DNA of 64,000 nucleotides from Bimastos eiseni. Lineage: Eukaryota > Annelida > Clitellata > Crassiclitellata > Lumbricidae. The notes below the pieces were generated by a model. That model was not told the DNA's origin and did no database searches. It saw nothing but the letters and a program-made list of their open reading frames with translations. The translations under genes and the position numbers were made by a program. The stretch spans positions 32,678,204 through 32,742,203 of the forward strand of contig OY365807.1 of assembly GCA_959347315.1 (NCBI GenBank). Direction: 5' to 3'. Numbering within the stretch: position 1 is the first letter of the stretch; the number at the start of each line of letters is the position of its first letter. Below are positions 23,288-34,243 of this stretch, piece by piece.

Positions 23288-23403
23288 CCACCCTGACCCT
23301 AACCAACCCTTACAACACCTAACCTGACCTTAAACGACTCTCACGACGTCTAACCTAACCATAACCAAACAGCATTACGCCTAACCTGACCCTAACCGAC
23401 CAT
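23288..23403 (+). repeat. Degenerate tandem repeat rich in CCTAACC
   Basis: CCTGACCCTAACC and CTAACCTGACC recur about six times within two to three units of about 47 bases. The phrases resemble telomeric CCCTAA, but the array is too irregular to call an interstitial telomere. Confidence 0.5.
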
Positions 23404-24345
23404 CACGAGTGACGCCAGTAAACTTACACACCACAATGCTATATACCAGCAAGGTTTTCTTCCCACCAATGACAGCGAGAGCAAACTATGTCGTATATTA
23501 TCGGAACTTAAACCCCGATAATGCATGTTTGCCGACGATTTTACTCGAGCAATCGAAAACAAGTGAAAATTATACTACTACAGCACAACAACAGCAATGC
23601 ACAGTGGCAGTCCACATTTTTTCAAAAAACTTAGTGACAGCAGCATTCAATGATAAATCACGATTTTGAAAATATGTATTGAAAGAAGGCGCAAAACACA
23701 TCATTTAAGCAAACTTACATTACTTATGAAGACCGAGCCTACTTAATATTCAGACGTTCTAAACCGTATTCTGTAGTAACAGTTACAAAAACAAACAATA
23801 AAACGTCACGCCAATACATTTATAATGGTACAGTAACAATCCCTGCCTTTGTAATTTTATTTTCTGTACACCAATGCAACGATTTTGAAAGAAAATCTTA
23901 ATTTATACAAACAATAACCTCTTCATTTTAAATTTTATATGGTGCCCCGCTATACCGGCAAATGAAGCTGGTTCTCTGCCATTTTAACAAAGACGTTATA
24001 TTACAACTTGTCGTTGAAGACGTAAACAGACACCGCAAATGAATTACTAGCGCCCTCGTAAATTAGTAAGTAAGTAATCGTTGCTAGCGTAGGAAACTTC
24101 TCCTCATACTTTAATTGACTTCAAAGCATGAAATGACACTTTTTCCATCAATTGTGTTTCCTCTTTTCGATGACTGTTAACTTCCAAACTTTTTCGGTAT
24201 CTCTGCCACATTGATTATACTTTTATATAGTCATGTGCACTGTTGCAGTAGAGCGCAGCTGAATATAGATAGCATAGAATAGTAGAGTCGTAGACTAAGA
24301 TATGACACCTCTGCCTGTCGATTATGTTTTGATTAAACGCCTGTG
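23404..24345. other. Spacer, no gene seen
   Basis: Stops are frequent; an 86-codon plus-strand frame at 23409-23669 has no recognisable domain or splice context. TAGTAAGTAAGTAATC occurs near 24063. Confidence 0.35.
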
Positions 24346-24395
24346 TTTAAGCTGGTTTCCGCGACGTCGCTTCTGCGGGCCCTGTAGAAATGTTA
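24346..24395 (+). repeat. Dispersed 50-base core repeat
   Basis: TTTAAGCTGGTTTCCGCGAC followed by GCGGGCCCTGTAGAAATGTT matches blocks at 33225-33276 (+), 36764-36816 (-), 39251-39306 (-), 46277-46325 (-) and 62721-62773 (-). At 33225 it sits in the 3' untranslated tail of a LINE, which suggests a shared LINE/SINE tail. Confidence 0.5.
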
Positions 24396-24771
24396 AGATT
24401 ATGATTACGTTTACTCAATGTAGGCCTATCTGAATATTCACGTTACCTACCTGCGATCGGTTGAGCCGCGATTGCTGTTGCTAAGATACCACGCAACCAG
24501 TCGCTACGTGGCGCCACAGTCTATGTGCTCTGACCTTTGCTAGCTTTGACCATCACACATATTTAACTACAGCACACAAGGCTACAAGTAGCCCGATGCC
24601 TATGATTATAATTTGCTAAAGACATAATTATCTAACCGAAAAAATAAACAACAATCCAAAGGCCAAAAATATGCACTTGTAGAATTTTCTGTTTTTTATT
24701 ATAAAAGCTAGGGGTTTTAATCGAATTCCACAGCCCTGTATGACCCCTGTATGACACACCTTAATTGTAGT

Positions 24772-24905
24772 CAGAGGCAGCGATCTCGTTTGACAGATGG
24801 GGGGGGGGGGCACCCAATGAGAGGGGTAGGAATTATGAGGGCCACTCGTATAACGTGTCCCCTCTCTGTATAAGGTGAGGGACTTGTCCCGGATCGCCGC
24901 CTCTG
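24772..24905. mobile_element. hAT-like MITE with CAGAGGC ends
   Basis: Starts CAGAGGCAGCGATC and ends with its inverse, GATCGCCGCCTCTG. The flanking 8-mers ATTGTAGT (24764-24771) and CTTATAGT (24906-24913) agree at six of eight positions, consistent with an aged hAT target duplication. The 134-bp interior is non-coding and contains an 11-base G run. Related to 2641-2745. Confidence 0.6.
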
Positions 24906-24913
24906 CTTATAGT

Positions 24914-26574
24914 GTAGGCCTATCTTTATCAGAACTGTACAATTCAGTAAAAAACTGTGGTTTTTAAGTTTTTTTCTCAGACTCTAATATAAGGAAGGTA
25001 TTTGAAGCCGTAGCATGACAGTCAATCATGAGTGATCGTCTTTTCTGATAATATTACCGGCGATGTCTGTGAAGGGTTACGTAGCGGATTAAGCGACATC
25101 CGGGTACTCAGCAGGATAACTTTGAACGAATAATCGCCGAAAAGTTCATCTGATATGTACGTGTTCACACACATAACCTAGGTCAATGACCCAGTTTTCG
25201 TCGCCTACATGTATACCCTTCCATCTTAGTTCCAGGCCTTTTTTTAAAACTTGAAAACCTGAGAGTCAGTATACTATAGGTTTTACTTTTATAGTCAAAC
25301 GTTCTAAATTTATTGAAATTGTGATTTGCGACGTTCACATATGGCATTCTTCTTTCACTTAATTTGTCTTTAATAAGATATGTATCACTGTGTATGTTTG
25401 GTAAGTTCTTCGATCGCGACATTGCATGTACTTGTCGATCGTAGCTAGGCTCCTTTTCATTTTTTGCGGTGTGCGGCTGCGCGTACCGTCGTACGTAAAA
25501 AGACTTGTAAAGCCTATGATATGTTTTGAAACTACAAACTTTATTTGAATAACTTAGATTTGTCTAGCCCTGATCTCTACGTCTGTACGTTTGTCATAGA
25601 ATAGCTAACAACTGACTTAGACAGGCATATATAATCTATGATAGGCTTATCTATAGTATCGGGTATACAGCTTGAGGTATACGGTGTATTAAGCAACAGG
25701 CTGTGCAATCATATACAAGCTGCAAGAGAGGGTATGATAAATTACAATGATATTGAATTGAAGTCACGAGAATCGGCATGATGATGGTTGAAATTGTCAT
25801 AAACTTTTCATGAGTACGGTACTTCGGACAAAATACACCGCAGTTGTTTGTTTCGTCTGCCATTAACTCTCTTCACTTTAATTGTTCGTTCTTCCTACGA
25901 GTAGGCTAGATAACATGCTTTGCCTCATTGAGATGTTTCTCATTTTATTGCATTGAACGTCTTTAGATATTTGCGCGATCTAGTCTTGCGACAGCGTTGG
26001 TATTTCATTATAAAAAAATGAAGTGAGCTTGTAGGCCTATTCAGAAATCAGTAAAAGTTTCTTCAAGCGTGGAGGTAAGTGTAATCTGTGGTATAAATGT
26101 AAAACCGTTTGAACCTTTAGCTGAACTGCACGGCTAATATAAAATTCTTTGGTGAATTCAATGAAATTATTAAGTAAATGTGATAAAATATTAATGAGTA
26201 GGCCTAAATATAAAATCTGACAAAGTTTTCTGCTGGACAATTATTCACTTTCATTGCCAGTTGCCAAAATGTAAATCCTGTTACACCTTTGATGCGTTGA
26301 TTGAAGAATTTGTTTGTAGGATAGAGAAACGAGCGTCCATGCTTAGAAAGTGACACGCTCAAATGACTTCTTCAAGGAAATTAATGTGCTTGATAAAAAC
26401 TGTGGTCCTGTGGAATATTGATTGTTTGATCGCACAATGATTGACATTAATTTTATGAGACTATTTGCAAATCATTACAGTGCTCTACTATAAATCTTGA
26501 GTAGTTTATCTGCCTGCTAAACATGCAGATATTTTCTTTTCTGCTTTAAGGTTTTCATGTTATTTACATAACCA
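24914..26574. other. Spacer, no gene firmly identified
   Basis: Two minus-strand frames starting with ATG (25422-25183, 79 codons; 25863-25651, 70 codons) have fairly protein-like composition but no family match, poor donors and weak start context. They could be isolated exons; I do not call them genes. Confidence 0.35.
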
Positions 26575-27497
26575 ATCAATCAACGCAATTTATATAGCGC
26601 CTCTTCAAGATAAATATTCAAATGCGTTCCCTACCTAGGCCCGGTCAAAAAGGAAGGTCTTAAGAAATTTATAGAAATAGCCAGACAGGTCGCGCGGGAG
26701 AGAGCGCAGGTCAGATGGGAGGTTGTTCCAGACGCTGGGACCCAACAGCCCTAGCTATTTTGCCTGGTGGAAGTATGAGCATGTGGAACCACAAAGTCGC
26801 CTCTAGAGGCCGAGCGAAGAGATCGGCGACCAGAGCAAACCAAACTTAGGTGAACAGATCCCGAAGATAGACAGGCACATTGCCCAAGACACAGTGCCAG
26901 ACAACAGAGGAGATCCCATATTGAATGCGCTGCTGAACCGAAAGCCAGTGAAGAACGTCCCGCATGTTCTTATAGATGTGGCCAAATTCAGGAATACCAC
27001 CAACCAAGCGATCTACGGCCCGTTGCACCTTCATCCAAGGGTTGCAATCGGACCTGCAGGGAACCCACAGAAGAGGAGGAGCTGCAATCTAATCGATTTA
27101 CGATAAAGCCATGAATCAAGGTGGCAGCAGAAGATGAGGAGAGAGAGCGGGCTACAAGTTACAGCCCGCAATTGGCGCAAGAAATAATAGCAGGATCGAA
27201 TCAATGCCGAAATATGATTCACAAAATACAGATCTTGGTCCAACACTACTCCCAGATTCCGAACACAGGTGGAGAAGACAAAATTAGGGAATTCAGAAGA
27301 AAGAGACTCCAGGTCTATGCAGCTTGTTCAAAGTTTACTGCGGATTAAGTCGTATTCGATTTTATGACATTCATACAGTTAGGGCATCTGCAGCTTGAGA
27401 CATTGTTCGTACTGCAGAAGTAATCTGGAATACTAAGCAATGTGCATACGATTGAACATCATCTGCGTAAGAATGGCTCGTAAGAGAACAAGATGTA
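26575..27497 (-). mobile_element. CR1/Rex1-like LINE fragment from the YADD box to the 3' end
   Basis: On the minus strand the order is SYADDVQSYA (RT motif 5, near 27480-27460), RIRLNP, FSTCVRNLGVVLDQDL..NHIS (motif 7 region), RLVGGIPEFGHI, VLHWLSVQQRIQY, then the 3' tail whose plus-strand form is AATTTATATAGCGCCTCTTC at about 26588. Several stops and frameshifts are present. The 5' side is replaced by the tandem array starting at 27500. Confidence 0.75.
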
Positions 27498-27499
27498 AG

Positions 27500-28235
27500 T
27501 ACCCTGCCAACATGCCCATATTGAGCCCATCTCCAAATTAGATGGGCTAATGGGCTGTGCGTAGCCCATGTCAAACCCATCTGGGCGTGAGATGAGGAGA
27601 CCATTATCCGAAAAAAATAAATGTGGGCGATGAGTGGGCTTGTGGGCTGGGACTGCCCACATCACACACAGATGGGATTGCGCTTAACAGCCTTTTAGCC
27701 AACATATGCAATATATGACTTTTGGGTGGGCGATGAGTGGGCTCGTGGGCTTGGGCTGCCTACATCACGCCCAGATGGGATTGCGCTTATCAGCCCGTTA
27801 ACCAACATAAACAATATCCAATTTTTGGGTGATCGATGAGTGGGCTCAGGGGCTGCCCACATCCCACCCAGATAGGATTACCCTTCGCAGCCCATTAACC
27901 AACTTTTACAATATCCGATTATTGGGTGGGCGATGAGTGGACTCGTGGGGTTGGGCTGCCCACATCACGCCCGGATGGGATTACGTTTAGCAGCCCATTA
28001 ACCAATATTTGCAATATCCAATTTTTGGGTGGGCGATGAGTGGGCTCGTGGGCTTGGGCTGCTCACATCACACCCATGTAGGATTACGCTTAGCAGCCCA
28101 TTAACCACCATATGCAATATCGAACCTCAGAGTAAGCGATGAGTGGGCTCAAGGGCCTGGGCTGCCCACATTACACCCATGAACAAACTTTTACAATTTC
28201 CAACTTTTGGGTGGGCGATGAGTGGGCTTGTGGAA
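27500..28235. repeat. 102-bp tandem array, about six copies, with a palindromic leader
   Basis: Units begin GGGCGATGAGTGGGCTCGTG, pass through GGGCTGCCCACATCAC and AGCAGCCCATTAACCAAC, and end CAATATCCAATTTTTGGGT. Starts fall near 27627, 27728, 27830, 27928, 28031, 28133 and 28213. The leader (27500-27600) carries inverted pairs such as GATGGGCTAATGGGC with GCCCAT. The array separates two minus-strand LINE copies. It may be the internal repeat of a DNA transposon, but no outer ends were established. Confidence 0.8.
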
Positions 28236-29280
28236 GTTCTTCAGATGGAACTTATTCGTGTTGAATTGTTTACTGGACAGAGGAGAGAACGAAGAGTCCC
28301 GCCCTAAGGTACGTGGAGCGGAAGACCATTGCAACTGAAGGGGCCTATAAGCAAAGCTTCTTGTTTGGGCCGTAGCAGTGCGCATACGGGGGGCCAGAAA
28401 TAATTAGGGCTGTAAATTATTCACGGTCGTCATGGGATTCGCGAATTTTGGATACTATCGTGAATTTTTACGTTTTGCCTCGAATGACCGCGAATTTGAC
28501 AGCTTTCACGTGTTGCTTAATTTGTGTTTTTGATATGGACCATGTGATAAAGGCAAAGGGTATAAACATTAGTTACGACGTCTTCGTGTGTCAAAACATT
28601 CATTCGGTGGCTAGAGGAAGACGTTCAGTTTAAGCCGGTACGTTTCAGGTGATCGACGATCTATTGTTTTGCAGAGCATGCAGTGTGCACTGTGCACGTC
28701 GACTTTAATCGGAGGGACATTTGCATTAAGCACGCAAATAATTACCGTTAACAAGCGCCAAGCACAGAATGTAGAAGGTGGAGAGGCGAAATCCGCGAAA
28801 AGGAAATAATTGCAACCTGCTCTTTCAGCTGTGCTTGCAAAGCAGACATCACAGCAACAACACCTGCCATTATTGGCATGAATTGTCGTTGTTTATACTC
28901 GGTTGACTTATTTATTGTGTAATTTGTGTACCTAACACATTTGATCGCGAACGCGCCGCCAATTCTATGTTTTTGGCCGCGAATTGGCCAGCGAATTTTT
29001 CAATTTTCGACCGCGAAAAATTTACAGCCCTAGCAATAATCCATGGGCAGATGAACGGAGAGTAGCCAGTTGGGGAAATGGAAAACATTCTGGTACAGAT
29101 CGACAGCCCAAAGGTACGCCGGAGCAGATCCAACAAGACAGTTTCGCATCATTGTAAGAACTATAAAGTGTATGCGTTGAGCGGCAGGAAGCCAATGAAG
29201 AGATCACGGATGAAAGATGAGATGTATGAAAACTTAGAGATGCCACCAATTAGTCGACGAGATGACGATTAATTACGATT
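28236..29280 (-). mobile_element. LINE 3' coding fragment split by a hAT MITE
   Basis: On the minus strand, 29280-29041 reads RLIGGISKFSYISSFIRD, then an LHWLP-like and a SAPAYL-like stretch across frameshifts. After the MITE, 28396-28236 reads RMRTATAQTRSFAY, a WSSAPRTL-like stretch, LSSKQFN and FHLKNF, matching the WNGLP..LF end block of the same family. The order across the MITE is collinear, so the LINE was there first. Confidence 0.65.
28405..29032. mobile_element. hAT-like MITE with TAGGGCTGTAAATT ends
   Basis: Left end TAGGGCTGTAAATTATTCAC GGTCG and right end, inverted, TAGGGCTGTAAATTTTTCGC GGTCG, match at about 22 of 25 bases. Flanking 8-mers GAAATAAT (28397-28404) and GCAATAAT (29033-29040) agree at seven of eight, the hAT target-duplication length. 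The 628-bp interior has no transposase. It interrupts the LINE described at 28236-29280. Confidence 0.8.
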
Positions 29281-30959
29281 ACCATCCTGTTCAACCTGAT
29301 CATCCTTCTGCGAAGGTCTGTCTGAATCTTTGTCGAACCCGCGGTTACTACTTATCAAGTCCTCATGCAGAGCCATAGCATATAGGCAACGATCCACTCT
29401 CTGAATTCCGCAAATTTACGATTTATCCTTGATGATTAGGCTATCATTCAATCACCAACGGTCATATATGCGCGCGGCACACCGGTTGAGAACCACTGAT
29501 TTAGAATGTAGGCCTGCGTAGGCCTATCATGTTGTCCAGTGTACTTTAATGAAACCAAGTGTAGCCTATGCCTAAAACATTGTTCCTATTTGAAATAATA
29601 TTTATCTAATTTATCATTTTAATTTCAACTAAAATTTCAAAGAATAAGTTTTAAACTTAGCCTACTTAGAATGTCAAAAGTTTGTCAAACGTACAGAAGC
29701 ACACGTACAGCACAGAGTGCTGTTCAAATAGTTAGAAGTTCCAATAAAAATGAAGACCGCGAAAAAATGCGTGAAGCGCGTAAATTTCGTGTGTGTCCTC
29801 TTTTTTCTGAGTGCCCCTCATCTGCGGAGTGCTGTGCTCAAAATTGCAGATAGGGGAGAGCAGAGCTAAGAAGGCACCATCAAATGTAGACCTACAAGAA
29901 GAAATTCTGTGGCTAGTCCTGCAAAAAGAAACCTCGCGGGGAACCGCGAATCAAGATATTGCAACTAGACACAAAGTAAACAGAATTCTGAAAAACGGGA
30001 GGAGTAACTATGACCACGTTAGGTAGCTAAGTATAGATATTCACAGAAAACCGTAAAGAGAAAAGCATATACGGAGACGCCCGCAAGTGATCAGGTTTTC
30101 GGCACCAGTGAGGACCTTTCCTCGTATTTATCGAACGCACCAATGTATTTTCCTCGTATTTATCGAACGCACCTTCCCCGTATTTATCGAACGTATTTAT
30201 TTCCCAGTATGTGTCAACGGCTCCTACGGAAGCTCTCTCGGTCGGAAATCAACTGCTCCAACGGGGTCGCCCGCCCCGTATTAATCCAACATGTTCACTG
30301 GGGAACTCTTCCCGTATGTTATCTCAACGGTCACCGAGGCCTCTGTCGATGTAAACGTTCGTTTCCTCGGGGCTTTACCCGATCTCTATTTCTCACGGCC
30401 ACCGACGGGTCACCATCTTTCCCGTATTCCCGTACAGAACTGTAATTCATTTATTTCACACGGTCGGACTTTGCCGCACTCTCGAACGCCACTCAGACCT
30501 GTGAGCATTTCTCACGATCGGTCTCTCCTCTGTCAGCCTCTTAACCCCAACGATCAGGGCGCGGTCCGTCTTGCGATCAACGGCAGAGGGGCCCACCCCA
30601 CGCCAGATCAGCGAAAAGCAGCACTGGCCTGACCGCGAGAGCGGTTGTCACTAGGGATCGTATTCATATGGGAAACTTTACGATCACTCAGCGATCTCTG
30701 GAGCGGTACGAGAACAACTCTACATTTGAAGCAGTACGAACTACTGCTTCACATATATAGCAATGCACCGTATGTCAGGCTATACTCAAGCCTATTCATG
30801 TATCTGCAAGCTATGCACTGACTTACAAACGCCGATAGGTCTTCCCTCCTATACCGAAGTTGCAAGGCACAACACTGTAAAAAATGTACGTTAATATAAC
30901 GCTATGGTGAGTCGATTATTTAAAAATAAATCCTTCATTCAAGTCTTGTGGCCTGTCCG
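29281..30959. other. Spacer with a GC-richer island, no gene identified
   Basis: GGTTGAGAACCACTG at about 29483-29497 is the inverse of the hAT-type terminus CAGTGGTTCTCAACC, a lone right end. CGTATTTATCGAACGCACC is repeated three times at about 30125-30205. The stretch 30060-30650 is richer in GC and carries a 113-codon plus-strand frame (30291-30632) that I do not recognise. Confidence 0.4.
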
Positions 30960-31402
30960 CCACAGTGCTATAGACTCCCTTGGTGGCTGGCTGTCGTCAA
31001 ATCGGCTTCGGCTGAACCCATCCAAAACTCAATTTATCTGACTTGGCACCAGACAGCAGCTGGCGAAAATTGATCTATGTGCCTTCGCTGCCCAGTTTCC
31101 CCTTTTCACTTTCTCCGCCTCTGTTCGGGCTTTAGGGGTCACTCTTGACCAAGAACTAACCTTTGCTCAAAATGTCAATAATGTCTCTCACACTTGCTTT
31201 TACCAGCTTCGTCAATTGCGAGTAATATCTCGCTCACTTACCCTCAGCGCCGCAGCTACTCTGGTTCATGCCTTTGTCACCAGTCGCCTTGACTATTGCT
31301 CCTCAATATATGCTGGCCTCTCCCAAGTTCGGATTGGGTGTTTGGAGCGGGTTTTGCGTGCGCCCACCCGACTTATCGGTGGGATTCCCAGAATAGGTCA
31401 AG
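30960..31402 (+). mobile_element. Outer LINE, 5' part (interrupted by another LINE)
   Basis: Reads LGGWLSSNRLRLNPSKTQFI, one in-frame TGA, then ALGVTLDQELTFAQNV, YQLRQLRVISRSL, FVTSRLDYCSSIYAGL and RLIGGIPRIGQVS. This is the post-YADD part of a CR1/Rex1-like RT. The reading stops at about 31402 and resumes collinearly at 33305. Confidence 0.75.
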
Positions 31403-33304
31403 TATCCTGCCACCTGGTGCATCTTTTGAAATATTCGAGCCTGCAACTGACGAAGAAATCATGACCCTCATCCAAGCCTCTCAAAACAAACAATGGGACC
31501 TCGATCCAATTCCAACCTCCTTACTAAAAGACTGTGCAACTCTTCTCGTTCCTACAATTACGAAGATCATCCACCTGTCTCTATCAACCGGCACTTTTCC
31601 TATGCTTTTCAAGGACTCGATTGTTAACCCACTCCTCAAGAAACCATCCTTAGACAAAGAACTTCTGTCCAACTACCGGCCAATTTCTAATCTCTCTTTC
31701 TTATCCAAACTCTCGGTACGGGTTGTCCTCTCTCGTCTTAACGGCTTCCTAACCTCAACCAATCTCCTCAACCCAAATCAATCTGCCTACACCAAACATC
31801 ACTCTACAGAAACACTACTCACCTCATTATACAACAAACTTGTCATGGCGATAGGTCGCCAACAAGTGTCTTGCCTATGCCTCTTAGACATTTATGCCGC
31901 CTTCGACACCATAGATCACGCCTATCTTATCAAACGCCTTTCCTCTACATTTGGAATCTTTGGTACTGCCCTATCCTGGATCAAGTCACACCTTTCTTCG
32001 CGCTCTTTCACTGTCAATGGCTCTGGTCACTCATCTAGTCCTCACAGCCTCACCTGCGGTGTTCCTCAAGGTTCTGTTCTTGGGCCTCTTTCATTCATTC
32101 TATACACTTCCCCATTCAGCAAAATCATTTCCTCGTCTTCTTTAGATCATCACCTTTACGCCGACGATACACAACTGTTTTTATCTTCTTCTTTTTATCT
32201 TTCTCTCCTCAATCACTTACAAATGCATTAAATCACATTCAAAACACCATCGCCCTCATATCAACTTGGATGACCACCAATCTGCTCTGTCTAAGCTTTT
32301 CAAAAACAGAATTTCTCATCATTGGCCTCCGTGAGCAATTGAACAAACTTACATACCCCTCCGACCTTCTTCAAACGAACCCTACTTATCCTGTGCCTTA
32401 CTCTTCTCCTATCCGCAATCTTGGAGTCATCTTCGATAAGAACCTTACCTTTTCTGACCACATCACTCAGCTATCTCGCACCTGCTATATGCACATCCGC
32501 GACCTTCGTAGATTGCGCCCAATTCTTAACTACAAGACTGCATGCACAATAGCCACATCAATTGTTCACTCAAAGCTAGATTACTGCAATTCTCTCTTTT
32601 ACAACATTGATTCCTCACAAATAAGACGCCTACAAACAATTCAGAATGCTCTTTCCCGCGCAGTCGCTAAAACCCCAAAACACCATCATATAACCCCAGT
32701 CTTAAAATCACTTCATTGGCTAAAAGTGCCTCAACGCATCCACTACAAAATTGTATCTATCACCTACAACGCACTTCAAACCTCTCAACCCTCTTACATT
32801 CGTCAACTCCTTACAATCCAACCGCTCGGATCAACTCGCTCATCGTCATATCTTTCTCTATCTCGACCTCCAGTCTCATCGTCTCTGAAATTTTGCAACC
32901 GCTCCTTAGTCTATGCTGCACCAGCACTTTGGAACGGACTCCCAAAAGAACTCCGTCAGTTTGCTCATCCCCACATCTCAACTCCAACTATAACCTCTCC
33001 TCCTCTTTCATTATCCCCTGCTACTTTCCATTCAAGACTAAAAACCGAACTCTTCAATGTGTCCTATCCAGATTCTACTCCTGTGTCACCACATGACTAC
33101 CCTCATCATCGATTACCACCGTAGCACTATGCTGTCTCCTCGGCTTGACACCCTGGATTTCGACCCGGCACCGAAAGGAAACTAGAGGATTGGTTATTGC
33201 GGATTTGATTTGGCATAGCGCCGGTGAATAAGCTGGTTTCCCTGACGTGGCGTTTGTGGGCGCTGAGAAGTTTTCAAGGATTTACATTACATTACATTAC
33301 ATTA
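31403..33304 (+). mobile_element. Inner LINE (CR1/L2-type), 5'-truncated, RT catalytic motifs present
   Basis: Reverse transcriptase with nearly full palm: LSNYRPISNLSFLSKL (motif 2 region), CLCLLDIYAAFDTIDH (motif 3, first catalytic Asp), GVPQGSVLGPLSFILY (motif 4), HLYADDTQLF (motif 5, catalytic YADD), RNLGVIFDKNLTFSDHI (motif 7), LHWLKVPQRIHYKI and APALWNGLPKELR. One frameshift near 32200-32260 separates two open frames (31403-32231 and about 32215-33124). The endonuclease domain is missing, as usual for 5'-truncated insertions. The 3' end holds the dispersed 50-base core and a (TTACA)n tail at about 33281-33304. It is inserted into another LINE and is one of the younger elements here. Confidence 0.85.
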
Positions 33305-33640
33305 TCAGAGTAGGGCCTACATGCGGAATATCCAGCGCTGGTTGCCTCTACCCCAGCGCATGTTATTTAGGATATCTGCCTTAGTTTGGCGCTGCCTTGG
33401 CGGTACTGCACCTGCCTATTTGCAGGAGCTATGTCGTCCTATCACTGCCAGTAGTGGTCGACGACCACTTCGCTCTGCCGTTCATGACCACCTGATCGTC
33501 CCTTTTGCACGCACTTCCATAATGCAGAATCGGGCTTTTTCGGTCGTGGGACCTACCATATGGAATGGACTTCCCACAGAGCTCCGCGACCTACCTAAGA
33601 ACTCATCATCTTCATTTTACGCCTCTCTTAAAACTGATTG
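33305..33640 (+). mobile_element. Outer LINE, 3' part
   Basis: Continues the LINE broken at 31402: YMRNIQRWLPLPQRMLF, RISALVWRCLGGTAPAYL, ELCRPITASSGRRPLRS, VPFARTSIMQNRAF and VGPTIWNGLPTELRDLP, ending at a stop near 33640. The join with RLIGGIPRIGQVS upstream follows family order without loss. Confidence 0.8.
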
Positions 33641-33866
33641 ATTGAAATATGCAGGTCTCAAGTCAAAATCACGTTGATTATCCTGGTGCTATACGTAGTA
33701 TCTATCTACAATTCTGATAATTTTCATATAGGGATTATAGGCCTACCTATTCCTAGCTACAGGTCAAGGTGTATATTGGTCCTTGGTTACAGGTTGTACA
33801 TCGGAGTACGAATCTTCAACATCCAGCTGAGGGAGCGAAGAGGGATGGGGCGCAGAGCTAACGAAC
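33641..33866. other. Spacer, no gene seen
   Basis: Short unique-looking stretch between the outer LINE and the hAT MITE. Confidence 0.35.
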
Positions 33867-33874
33867 CGAGTGAG

Positions 33875-34235
33875 CAGGGCCGTACCGAGGGCGGGGCCAG
33901 CGGGGCCGTGGCACAGGACGCAAATATGGAGGGGGCGCAAATTTCAGTATGACATAACTTTTATTATTCTATAAATTCATTCTGTCTTCAAATATGGCCC
34001 TATTTTCATTCAATAATAAAAACTAAAATTACAATTGCAGTTAAAAAGTGCTACTAAGAAAGTTTTTGGTGGGAGTTATGCCATCTTTGGTTATACCAAT
34101 TAAATTATTTCTTGTGTATTAATACATTTTACATAAAGAATATGATTAATTTACTTATTATATTCAAAATGCAAAATATGGGGGCGCCAGATTGATGCCA
34201 GGCACATGGCGTAATTAGAGCTCGGTACGGCCCTG
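33875..34235. mobile_element. hAT-like MITE, CAGGGCCGTACCGAG family, copy 1
   Basis: Left end CAGGGCCGTACCGAG and right end its exact inverse CTCGGTACGGCCCTG. A perfect 8-bp duplication CGAGTGAG flanks it at 33867-33874 and 34236-34243. The 361-bp interior is AT-rich, non-coding and includes GGGGCGC-type blocks near both ends. The intact duplication indicates a fairly recent insertion. Confidence 0.9.
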
Positions 34236-34243
34236 CGAGTGAG

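Noticed and set aside
24478..24505. RFX X-box-like pair (GTTGCT ... GCAAC)
   Set aside because: The half-sites are about nine bases apart, too far for an X-box.
25183..25422. Minus-strand ATG frame of 79 codons (MSRSKNLPNI...)
   Set aside because: Protein-like in composition, but another ATG lies just upstream out of frame, the only donor-like site is weak, and no family was recognised.
25651..25863. Minus-strand ATG frame of 70 codons (MADETNNCGV...)
   Set aside because: Weak start context and no convincing donor; could be chance.
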